Positions 1 through 7,400 of a DNA stretch of 64,000 bases are shown piece after piece (the first letter of the stretch is position 1; each line of letters opens with the position of its first letter). Source of the DNA: DATJGF01 sp035495315 (GTDB taxonomy: Bacteria > Verrucomicrobiota > Verrucomicrobiia > Limisphaerales > UBA8199); assembly GCA_035495315.1 (NCBI GenBank), contig DATJGF010000194.1, positions 10,611 to 74,610 of the forward strand, in the 5' to 3' direction. Position numbers and translations under genes: made by a program. A model generated the notes under the pieces. The model did no database searches. It was not told the DNA's origin and saw only the letters and a list, made by a program, of their open reading frames with translations.

Positions 1-623
1 ACCGTGGACCGGGACTGGAATCAGGCCTTTCTGTTCTTGCCAAAGTTCGACAGAAGATCGGCGCGCCGGTCTTGACCGACGTTCACGATGAAGCACAAAC
101 CAGGGCGGCGGCCGAGGTCGTTGATATTCTTCAGATCCCCGCATTTCTGTGCCGGCAAACTGATCTGATCGCCGCCGCGGTGCACACCGATCGGATCGTT
201 AACCTTAAAAAGGGCCAGTTCTTATCACCTCCAGAAATGGGACAGGTCGTCAAAAAGGCCCGCGATGCGGGTGGCCGCAAGCTGCTGGTTACCGAACGGG
301 GGACTACGTTCGGATACAATAATCTCGTTGCCGATATGCGTTCGATTCCCATCATGCACAGGTTCGGTTTGCCGGTCATTTTTGACGCAACGCATTCGGT
401 GCAACTGCCGGGTGGCGGCGGCAATAAGTCCAGCGGGCAGCGGGAATTTGCCCCGGTTCTTGCACGGTGCGCGCTGGCTGCAGGGGCTAATGGAGTCTTT
501 ATCGAAACCCACCCCCAGCCCAACCGGGCGCTGAGCGACGGCCCGAATATGATCCCGTTGGCCGAAATGCCTGCCTTGCTCAAAACCCTTCGCCAGGTAT
601 GGCTCGCCTCTCGGGGCGCCTAA
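1..623 (+). CDS. kdsA: 3-deoxy-8-phosphooctulonate (KDO-8-P) synthase, C-terminal part
   Basis: Condenses phosphoenolpyruvate with arabinose-5-phosphate to KDO-8-phosphate for the LPS inner core, in the cytosol. The frame is open from base 3 with no start in the window, so about 206 C-terminal codons of a normally ~280-residue enzyme are present. The visible part begins RGPGLE and contains VLTDVHDE, the IPAFLCRQTDL block, the RG-TFGYNNLV block and the C-terminal GVFIETHPQP motif, all typical of KdsA barrels. The next gene begins just after the stop and encodes an LPS-transport protein, which fits. DAHP synthase is the main related alternative, but these motifs favour KdsA. Confidence 0.95.
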   Translation, partial: RGPGLESGLSVLAKVRQKIGAPVLTDVHDEAQTRAAAEVVDILQIPAFLCRQTDLIAAAVHTDRIVNLKKGQFLSPPEMGQVVKKARDAGGRKLLVTERGTTFGYNNLVADMRSIPIMHRFGLPVIFDATHSVQLPGGGGNKSSGQREFAPVLARCALAAGANGVFIETHPQPNRALSDGPNMIPLAEMPALLKTLRQVWLASRGA

Positions 624-628
624 AAGCC

Positions 629-2458
629 ATGCCGTCCGTCTTTCCCCTTCTGAAAAGGCCGCTCGCTTTACTGATCTGTGGCGCCGCACTGGTCTTCAGC
701 CTCGCAAGTGCACAAAATTTCGGAGAGATAAAAGGCCTGAAGTTGGCCGACCCATACGGGCCACCGCACGAAACACAGATAAAATCCCTGCTGCAGGCGG
801 CCAAGGCGCGCCGCCTTCCAGACGGCCACTTTCTCTGCACCGACGCAAAGGTTCAAACCTTTGCAGAATCGGGTCAGGGCGAATTGGTGGTCAATGCTCC
901 CGAGTGTTACGCGGCGTCAGGCGGAGAATGGGCACATTCGGCAGGGCCTTTGCGGCTGGAGACCGCCGATGGCAAGTTCTCGCTCGAAGGAGAGGGCTTT
1001 TTGTGGCAGCAAACGAATTCCGATCTGATGATTTCCAATCGGGTTCATACCGTGATTCATCAGAGTCTAATTGAGCCGGGGCCCGCAGGGTCGAGTACGC
1101 AAGCGCCCGAGTCGAAAGCCAATGGAATCGAGATTTTCTCGCGCCAATTCCAATATCAAAAGAAGACGGGATTGGGCGTTTACCGAGGAAATGTTCACGT
1201 AGTGGGAACTAACTTCAGTTTGGCCTCGGAAGTATTGACGGTGGAATTACCGATGAATGAACGTCGACTGCAGAGCATCACGGCGGAGGAGAACGTTATT
1301 GTCGATTACACCAATATCCATGCGACGGCAAATCGAGCAGTGTATGCTACCGATACGGGGCTAATTCATCTCACAGGAAATCCTCGTTGGATCAGCGAGC
1401 GTCGTGAGGGTAGCGCCGACGAGTTGGTGATTGATCGCACCAACCGAATTTTCCAAGCCGAGCGCAATGCCTGGTTGAAAATCCCGGCCCAACAGCAAGC
1501 CTCGATGAGTTTTTTTGGGCAGCCCACTAACGCCCCTGTGACACAAGGCGTAGCGACCAACCAATTCATTGAAGTTCGGTCCGATCGCTATGAGTTTCGC
1601 ACTAATTCGGCGCGTTTCTGGCAGCATGTGAACTTGAAACAATGGTCGGGAGAGAATCTGCGCGGAACAATGACTTGCTCGCAGATGAGCGTCACCTTTT
1701 CCGGCACGAACGAGCTGCAAAACCTGGTTGCGGAAACCAATGTTGTAATCGCGGATGATGAGCGGCGCTTGACCGGCAACAAGGCTGTCTACACCGGCAC
1801 CAATGGCTGGTTGGAATTGACGGAAAACCCCACGTGGAAGGACGGAGCGCGCGAAGGTCGAGGCGACCTGCTGCGCGTCCACAGCCAGCCACAGGAAATG
1901 CAGGTGCGGGGGCATGGCTACTTGCGTCTTCCCGCCGATGAGCTTGGTCAGTCGATCGCGCTCAGCGGATCCACCGCGCCTAAGGCTACACCCACTAAAG
2001 CGACACAAAATCAATTCGGAGAGATCTGGTGTGAGGATTACACACTGAAACCGGATCTGGCGATATTCGAGGGAGATGTGCGTGCCCGGCATCCCCAGAT
2101 GAACTGGGTGTGCAAACGTCTGACCATCCGTTCCTGGGCTGATGCCGGGAAGGTCCTTGTCGCTGAAGATGCGGTCGATTTTACATTGATAGACGACAAA
2201 GGGATTATCCACGGGACAGGCGATAATGTGGTCTACACCAACTGGGTCAGCGGGACGATAACCAATGACGTGATGCACTTGAGAGGCAGACCGGCAACCC
2301 TATCGATGACCAATACACTTGTAACCAATCCGAGCATCATTCTGGATCGAGCCAGCGGCACGTTAAGCGCGCCCGGAGGCGAATATAAGATCACCGGGAC
2401 AATGAAAGGCGCCGATACCAACATGTTCAGATTGCCAAAGAACAGAAACAGTCAATAA
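629..2458 (+). CDS. LptA/OstA-like LPS transport protein (large)
   Basis: A 609-residue exported protein. An N-terminal hydrophobic segment (about residues 6-28, ending near SLASAQ) looks like a signal peptide or anchor. The rest consists of repeated OstA/LptA-type beta-jellyroll units, for example GIEIFS-RQFQYQ followed by YRGNVHVVGTNFSLASEVLTV, with similar units near residues 330-410 and 480-590. LptA normally has 160-240 residues, so this resembles several LptA or LptC+LptA units joined. It lies between kdsA and lptB, as lptA/lptC do elsewhere, so a periplasmic LPS bridge is likely. An upstream in-frame ATG at 599 would overlap kdsA; 629 was chosen because the signal peptide begins there. 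Confidence 0.8.
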   Translation: MPSVFPLLKRPLALLICGAALVFSLASAQNFGEIKGLKLADPYGPPHETQIKSLLQAAKARRLPDGHFLCTDAKVQTFAESGQGELVVNAPECYAASGGEWAHSAGPLRLETADGKFSLEGEGFLWQQTNSDLMISNRVHTVIHQSLIEPGPAGSSTQAPESKANGIEIFSRQFQYQKKTGLGVYRGNVHVVGTNFSLASEVLTVELPMNERRLQSITAEENVIVDYTNIHATANRAVYATDTGLIHLTGNPRWISERREGSADELVIDRTNRIFQAERNAWLKIPAQQQASMSFFGQPTNAPVTQGVATNQFIEVRSDRYEFRTNSARFWQHVNLKQWSGENLRGTMTCSQMSVTFSGTNELQNLVAETNVVIADDERRLTGNKAVYTGTNGWLELTENPTWKDGAREGRGDLLRVHSQPQEMQVRGHGYLRLPADELGQSIALSGSTAPKATPTKATQNQFGEIWCEDYTLKPDLAIFEGDVRARHPQMNWVCKRLTIRSWADAGKVLVAEDAVDFTLIDDKGIIHGTGDNVVYTNWVSGTITNDVMHLRGRPATLSMTNTLVTNPSIILDRASGTLSAPGGEYKITGTMKGADTNMFRLPKNRNSQ

Positions 2459-2476
2459 GCTGTCGACGAGATACTG

Positions 2477-3271
2477 ATGGCCGAACCACAAACAAAGCCA
2501 CTGCTGCAGCCAACCGACCCTGATGTGCGCATCCCAAATGGCCTGAAGGAACCGTTGCTGTCGACAGACAACTTGGTAAAGGAGTATCGCCATCGTCGTG
2601 TTGTTAACGGTGTTTCAATCACCGTGGGAGCAGCCGAGATCGTGGGCCTTTTGGGCCCAAACGGAGCTGGCAAAACCACCACGTTCAATATGGTCGTCGG
2701 CTTGATCAAGCCCGACGCGGGAGCGGTCAATTTTTGCCAGCGCAATATTACCCGTCAGCCGATGCATCAGCGCGCGCGACTCGGGATAGGTTACCTGACG
2801 CAAGAACCTTCGGTGTTTCGCAAGCTGACAGTCGAACAGAACATTCTGGCGATCCTCGAGACCTGCCAGATGAAGCGTGCGGAACGCTTAGTTCGGCTGA
2901 AGTATTTGCTCGACGAGCTTGATATGTCGCGCCTGGCCAAGAGCATGGCCTATACGCTGAGCGGCGGCGAGAAACGGCGGCTTGAAATCACCCGCGCGCT
3001 GGTAACCAGCCCCAAACTGTTGCTGCTGGATGAGCCTTTCAGCGGCATTGATCCGATTGCCGTCTACGAGGTGCAGAAAATTATTCGCCGCTTGAGGGAA
3101 CGCGGCTTGGGCATTCTGATCACGGATCATAATGTGCGTGAGACGCTAAAGTTGGTTGATCGTGCCTACCTGATCCACAGGGGCGAAGTCGTTTACGAAG
3201 GCGCCGCCGACCAGTTGGTTAATGACCCTAAAGCGCGAGAAATTTATCTTGGTCCGGAATTCAACCTTTAA
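2477..3271 (+). CDS. lptB: LPS export ABC transporter ATP-binding protein LptB
   Basis: ATPase of the LptB2FGC machine that extracts LPS from the inner membrane. The 264-residue protein has Walker A GPNGAGKTT at 60-68, a YLTQEPSVFRKLTV Q-loop region, the signature LSGGEKRRLE near 162, Walker B LLLLDEPFSGIDP near 182 and the switch TDHNVRETL. The YLTQEPSVFR and EPFSGIDPIAV wording is characteristic of LptB rather than of LivF/LivG relatives. An N-terminal extension of about 28 residues precedes the usual start. It follows the LptA-like gene by 18 bp and precedes hprK by 9 bp, so all three are probably co-transcribed. Confidence 0.95.
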   Translation: MAEPQTKPLLQPTDPDVRIPNGLKEPLLSTDNLVKEYRHRRVVNGVSITVGAAEIVGLLGPNGAGKTTTFNMVVGLIKPDAGAVNFCQRNITRQPMHQRARLGIGYLTQEPSVFRKLTVEQNILAILETCQMKRAERLVRLKYLLDELDMSRLAKSMAYTLSGGEKRRLEITRALVTSPKLLLLDEPFSGIDPIAVYEVQKIIRRLRERGLGILITDHNVRETLKLVDRAYLIHRGEVVYEGAADQLVNDPKAREIYLGPEFNL

Positions 3272-3280
3272 ACTGCCGCC

Positions 3281-4225
3281 ATGCGTGACCTTGTAACTGT
3301 CGAACGGTTCTATACCGAACAGGCCAGCGCCCTGGAACTCAATCTCGTCGCCGGAGCCAGCGGCCTGAAACGGCCCATCCGCGAACCCACCGTTAACCGC
3401 CCGGGGTTGGTGCTTTCGGGGTTTACCCATTACTTCGCCTTTAAGCGGGTGCAGGTCATCGGCAATGCCGAGGCGAACTTTTTGAAATCGCTGCCCGAAG
3501 CGGAGCGCCAGAAGCGCTACGAGATTTTATTCTCCTATAAATTGCCCTGTGTCGTGTTTTCGCGCAATTTGCATCCCGACAAACTCTTTTTGAGAGCCGC
3601 TGAAAAAGCCGCCGTCCCGATTTTCCGCTGCCCGCTGGTAACGATGAAGTTCATTAACCTCGCCACCCTTGCCCTCGAGATGATGTTCGCACCTCGCGGC
3701 ACGGAAATGGGGAGCATGGTGGATATTCTTGGCGTGGGAGTCATTCTCCGCGGCGAAAGCGGGATCGGCAAAAGCGAGAGTGTGCTCGCGCTGATTGAAC
3801 GTGGCTACAGCCTGGTCGCCGATGACATTACCAAAGTGACGCTCGTCGACGGACGCGAGGTAGTCGGCACCAGCGCCGAGGTGACCCGCAATCACATGGA
3901 AGTGCGCGGAATCGGCATCATCAATGTCGCTGCGATGTTCGGGGTCCGAAGCATTCGCCACGAAAAAACCGTCGACCTGGTGGTGACACTGAAGGCTTGG
4001 AACGAGGTGCCGGACGTCGATCGCCTGGGCATGGACCAGGAATTTGTGAAAATACTGGGCATCGACATCGCTCATATCACTATTCCCGTGAGACCCGGGC
4101 GGGATCTGGCCCGGCTTATTGAAGTTGCCGCTTTCCAAGCCAAACTGAGATCCTCAGGTTACAATCCGGCTAAAGAACTGAACGACCGGCTCATCTCTCG
4201 CATGGCCGCGGCAGCCAAGCTTTAG
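3281..4225 (+). CDS. hprK: HPr kinase/phosphorylase
   Basis: Phosphorylates and dephosphorylates HPr on its regulatory serine. The 314-residue protein has an N-terminal MurF-like domain (to about residue 130) and a C-terminal P-loop kinase domain with Walker A GESGIGKS at 158-165 and the HprK signature EVRGIGIINVAAMFG near 208-222. The usual His-Gly just before the VDI-G-GVGV strand reads Met-Gly here (TEMGSMVDILG). It sits between lptB and the HPr gene. No EI or EII genes are visible nearby, so a regulatory rather than a sugar-transporting PTS seems likely. Confidence 0.95.
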   Translation: MRDLVTVERFYTEQASALELNLVAGASGLKRPIREPTVNRPGLVLSGFTHYFAFKRVQVIGNAEANFLKSLPEAERQKRYEILFSYKLPCVVFSRNLHPDKLFLRAAEKAAVPIFRCPLVTMKFINLATLALEMMFAPRGTEMGSMVDILGVGVILRGESGIGKSESVLALIERGYSLVADDITKVTLVDGREVVGTSAEVTRNHMEVRGIGIINVAAMFGVRSIRHEKTVDLVVTLKAWNEVPDVDRLGMDQEFVKILGIDIAHITIPVRPGRDLARLIEVAAFQAKLRSSGYNPAKELNDRLISRMAAAAKL

Positions 4226-4310
4226 ATTTTGTTGGAAAATCAATCTCGATTCGGCTACCTATAAGTACAGTCGGATGAGCGCGAAAAGGCTAGCGGACAA
4301 TAGTATTACG

Positions 4311-4574
4311 ATGACCCGAGACATTCTGGTTGCCAACAAGCTGGGTATCCACGCCCGGCCCGCGGCTATGTTTGTCAAAACCGCCAATCGGTTCACTTGT
4401 GATATTTTCGTCGAAAAGGACGGTGAAAAGGTCAACGGCAAGAGCATCATGGGTTTGATGATGCTGGCCGCAGGTCCGGGCAGCAAATTGACCGTTTACG
4501 CTCAAGGCCATGATGCGTCGCAAGCCTTGTCCGAACTCGAAACCCTCGTCAAACGCAAGTTCGACGAGGAGTAA
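4311..4574 (+). CDS. ptsH: Phosphocarrier protein HPr
   Basis: Small PTS phosphocarrier and the substrate of the adjacent HprK. From the ATG at 4311 the protein has 87 residues, the normal HPr length. The phosphohistidine motif LGIHARPA places His at residue 14, and the regulatory serine site NGKSIMGLMML places Ser at residue 45 (Ser46 in Bacillus). An in-frame ATG at 4275 would add 12 residues and is less likely. Both phosphorylation sites are intact, so it could in principle accept phosphate from EI and from HprK. Confidence 0.95.
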   Translation: MTRDILVANKLGIHARPAAMFVKTANRFTCDIFVEKDGEKVNGKSIMGLMMLAAGPGSKLTVYAQGHDASQALSELETLVKRKFDEE

Positions 4575-4591
4575 TTACCGCGCGCAGGGAT

Positions 4592-4876
4592 ATGCCCGCT
4601 GAGATCGATATCAAATATGTTGCACACCTGGCGCGCCTGGCTCTGACCGCGGAGGAGGAGTCCAAACTGGGTGCCCAACTCAGCAGCATTCTCCATTACG
4701 TAGAGAAATTAAAAGAAGTAGATATCACAGGGGTCGAGCCCACTGCCCACGCCTTTCCGCTGGTCAATGTCACTCGCCCGGATGAAGTCCAACCCTCGAT
4801 GGACCATGAGCAAGCGTTGCGCAATGCCCCCGCTCAGGCAAATGGGCTGTTTTTAGTCCCGAAAATCGTTGAGTAA
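4592..4876 (+). CDS. gatC: Asp-tRNA(Asn)/Glu-tRNA(Gln) amidotransferase subunit C
   Basis: Small stabilising subunit of the GatCAB transamidosome, which converts misacylated Glu-tRNA(Gln) or Asp-tRNA(Asn). The 94-residue length is normal. Typical segments are IKYVAHLARLALT-EE near the N terminus, ILHYVEKLKEVDITGVEPTAH in the middle, and the C-terminal FLVPKIVE. A purine-rich AGGGAT lies just ahead of the ATG. It is the last gene of the plus-strand run; gatA and gatB are not in the window. Confidence 0.95.
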   Translation: MPAEIDIKYVAHLARLALTAEEESKLGAQLSSILHYVEKLKEVDITGVEPTAHAFPLVNVTRPDEVQPSMDHEQALRNAPAQANGLFLVPKIVE

Positions 4877-4941
4877 AGAAGCGACTGTAGGACCAATAGG
4901 CCGCAGGAGACGAATTAGCGGCGAGAGTTGGCTGGTTGCAT

Positions 4942-5991
4942 TCAACTACGTCTCCTCCTCTGCGCCAACACGGCAACGATGATAATCCCACCGGTTAGCA
5001 TCAACCGGCTTGCCTCCGGAACGGCATTGATGCTGAGAATTTTTTCCAAATATCCGATGGTCAAAGTGCCCAACAGTGTCAGGCCAATCCCACCGCGACC
5101 ACCGGCAAGCGTCGTGCCTCCGATGACGACGATTGCTATCGCGTTCAACTCGTAACCGGCACCGGTCTCCGGATCTCCTTGCTGTTCCTGTGCGGCCTGG
5201 CAGATGCCAGCCACCCCCGCTAGTAATCCACACAATGCATAGGCAAACACTTTGGCCTGCCGGACGGGAACACCTGATAGCCGAGCCGCCTCCTCATTGC
5301 CGCCGATGCCATACAAATATCGCCCCCAGCAATGCCGCGATAACAAGATTCCCGCCAGCAACGCACAAAACAGAAAAATAACTGTAACCACCGAAACGTG
5401 CCCCCCCAGGATGCGACTATCGAGAAAGTTGAAAATGGCGGGCACATCGACGTAACGATAGGAGCCATCAGGGTTCTTGACCGCGGTCGAGACCTTTGTC
5501 CCGCCCGAAATGGTTTTTGCTAATCCGCGGGCGAAGACCATCATCGCCAATGTAGCGATGAAAGGCTGAATGCCGAACCAGGCCGTAATACCTCCCGAGA
5601 CTGCACCGCAGGTCAGGCCAAGCAATAGCGCGACCGGGATGCCGAGCCATGGTGTCCATCCCCAATGGATCGTCATCATGGAAAAACTCACGGCTACTAA
5701 GGCAAGGACACTGCCGACTGCCAGATCGATCCCCCCGCTGATAATCACCAGGGTGAGTCCGCAGGCCAATATGCCAAATACCGATGCCTGCCGTAGCGCG
5801 TCGCGGTGGGTTCCGATTTTGAAAAAAGCTCCGTGTGCATTGAACAACGCCCCGATTAGGAGCACCAACAATAACGCCACCAGGGCGCGTGTCGCCGGAA
5901 TGCTCCAGAGCCGGGCCAACCGACTTGACTCTGAGGCAGCGGGCTGCCTCAGCTTCGCGGACGATGATAATGTTCCAGCCGGGGCTCCCAT
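4942..5991 (-). CDS. Sugar ABC transporter permease, RbsC family
   Basis: A 349-residue inner-membrane protein of the BPD_transp_2 family, which imports ribose, xylose and other monosaccharides. About nine or ten hydrophobic helices are visible; the stretches GLTLVIISGGIDLAVGSVLAL and AIAIVVIGGTTLAGGRGG are family hallmarks. The start is 2 bp after the stop of the pectate-lyase-fold gene, so it is the last gene of that operon. No sugar-binding protein or RbsA-type ATPase lies beside it, so it must borrow them from elsewhere. A pentose such as arabinose is a reasonable guess from the GH127 neighbour, but nothing in the sequence proves it. Confidence 0.88.
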   Translation of the reverse strand: MGAPAGTLSSSAKLRQPAASESSRLARLWSIPATRALVALLLVLLIGALFNAHGAFFKIGTHRDALRQASVFGILACGLTLVIISGGIDLAVGSVLALVAVSFSMMTIHWGWTPWLGIPVALLLGLTCGAVSGGITAWFGIQPFIATLAMMVFARGLAKTISGGTKVSTAVKNPDGSYRYVDVPAIFNFLDSRILGGHVSVVTVIFLFCALLAGILLSRHCWGRYLYGIGGNEEAARLSGVPVRQAKVFAYALCGLLAGVAGICQAAQEQQGDPETGAGYELNAIAIVVIGGTTLAGGRGGIGLTLLGTLTIGYLEKILSINAVPEASRLMLTGGIIIVAVLAQRRRRS

Positions 5992-5993
5992 CC

Positions 5994-7400
5994 CTAATCG
6001 CCGGTGTTATTAGCCATCTCCACCTTGGCCTTGCTTTCATTGGAAATACGCACGCTGCCGCGCATCACGTTGTCTGAGATGATTGCCCGGCGTATCCCCT
6101 CCCCCAACTCAATCTGTGGTTTGTTCTCCTGAAACTCACAACCTCGCACCAGGAGTGTTCCCCCAGAAGCCTGCAATGCCGCCAGACCCTTTTTCTCCCG
6201 GTCCCATTGCACGAAGGTGCAATCGCTGAATCCGACGGTTCCCTTTCCGCTGATTTTGGCGATCTGATTACAGGGACCCCAAAACGCACAGTTTACAAAC
6301 CGGATACTTCCCGAGTTGCTGGGTTCCACACGGACCATCGTCGGATCCGGACCGTGGAATGAAACAAATTCGCCGTTCGATATTAGCAGGGCCATGGAGG
6401 CGCAATTCTCAACGACCACTGCGGTAAAGCAATCATCAGCACCGAGGCCGACAAAATTCCCATTACAGAGGCCCGCCTGGGTCTGAATGAATTTATAGCC
6501 AATGTTGTAACCGAAGCAGAACGTGTTGAACATATATTGCCAATCGCTGCGCCCCACAATAAACGCTTCGCCATGCTGCTGCTGCCATTGGAAAAGCTTC
6601 GGCTTCAGGCTCCACCAGGGGTTAAAATGCACATCTTCAATCCGGCCAATATCGTAGATGGCATCGACCAGGATTCCGCGTCGCAACGGCTGACCCTGAA
6701 CGTCCCGGATGAGATGGCGCTCATTGCGGGTCGCATCGATGCCGTTGTACGGGTTCAACAGTTCGACGGCGAGCACTGCCGGGTTCTTGCCACGCATCGC
6801 AATTGTCCACGGATAAGGAGCGGGTTCCTCATTATCCTTTTGCTCGGGGTAATAAATAACGACGCCTTTCAAAGTGCTGTTGTGGCTCAGCGTGATAAAA
6901 GGTGAACCCTCTTCGCTTCCCCGCCCCTCAGTGGCAAGGAAAGTGGTGCCATCCGTTCCTGGCTTGGGCAAACCGGCATCCCGAATTCCAGGATGGGCCG
7001 GCACCGACTCCCACACGCCACACAGACTCACCGCCTTCGGGATATTCAGATGGCCGGCGAAGAAATAGCTGCCCCGCGGCACGTAAACTTCCCCGCCGCC
7101 TGCCTGGCCTGCAGCATCCAACGCCTTTTGAAAGGCCGCCGTGTCGTCGCTTTGTCCGTCTCCCTTGGCGCCGAAATCGAGGACCGAGTATTTGTCCGTT
7201 GAAGCTGCCGCGGAAACGAAACGTGCGGCCAGAAACAAACCTATAGCCAGCAATACAGGACTTGCGGCGCACGCTCGCAAAGACCCGCTTGGGGTTAAGC
7301 AGTTGCCACGGTGTGGAATGCTCAATTTGAAATTGGCAGTTGATGGCTTGGTGCTTTCCAGTGAAGATGAAAGGGCCTTGCTCAATCGGCCACCTTCCAT
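5994..7400 (-). CDS. Secreted pectate-lyase-fold (right-handed beta-helix) protein
   Basis: A 468-residue protein. After a hydrophobic export segment (about residues 42-66, ending FVSAAAS) comes the Pectate_lyase_3 opening YSVLDFGAKGDGQSDDTAAFQ, then a long repetitive region with many Asn/Gly/Ser turns ending near residue 468. The fold suggests a polysaccharide lyase or hydrolase such as a GH28, GH55 or PL-type enzyme, but no catalytic triad can be assigned by eye. The start overlaps the end of the GH127 gene by 19 bp, pointing to translational coupling. About 40 residues before the signal-like segment are atypical, so the true start may lie downstream. Confidence 0.75.
   Translation of the reverse strand: MEGGRLSKALSSSLESTKPSTANFKLSIPHRGNCLTPSGSLRACAASPVLLAIGLFLAARFVSAAASTDKYSVLDFGAKGDGQSDDTAAFQKALDAAGQAGGGEVYVPRGSYFFAGHLNIPKAVSLCGVWESVPAHPGIRDAGLPKPGTDGTTFLATEGRGSEEGSPFITLSHNSTLKGVVIYYPEQKDNEEPAPYPWTIAMRGKNPAVLAVELLNPYNGIDATRNERHLIRDVQGQPLRRGILVDAIYDIGRIEDVHFNPWWSLKPKLFQWQQQHGEAFIVGRSDWQYMFNTFCFGYNIGYKFIQTQAGLCNGNFVGLGADDCFTAVVVENCASMALLISNGEFVSFHGPDPTMVRVEPSNSGSIRFVNCAFWGPCNQIAKISGKGTVGFSDCTFVQWDREKKGLAALQASGGTLLVRGCEFQENKPQIELGEGIRRAIISDNVMRGSVRISNESKAKVEMANNTGD

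Noticed and set aside
1361..2278. 305-codon minus-strand frame
   Set aside because: Runs entirely antisense to the LptA-like gene, with no family resemblance; a shadow of its codon pattern.
3527..4138. 203-codon minus-strand frame
   Set aside because: Antisense to hprK, rich in His/Asp and without recognisable motifs.
4884..4916. Partial match to the 26-bp element after gatC
   Set aside because: Only ACTGTAGGACC and GGAGACGA match, separated by unrelated bases.
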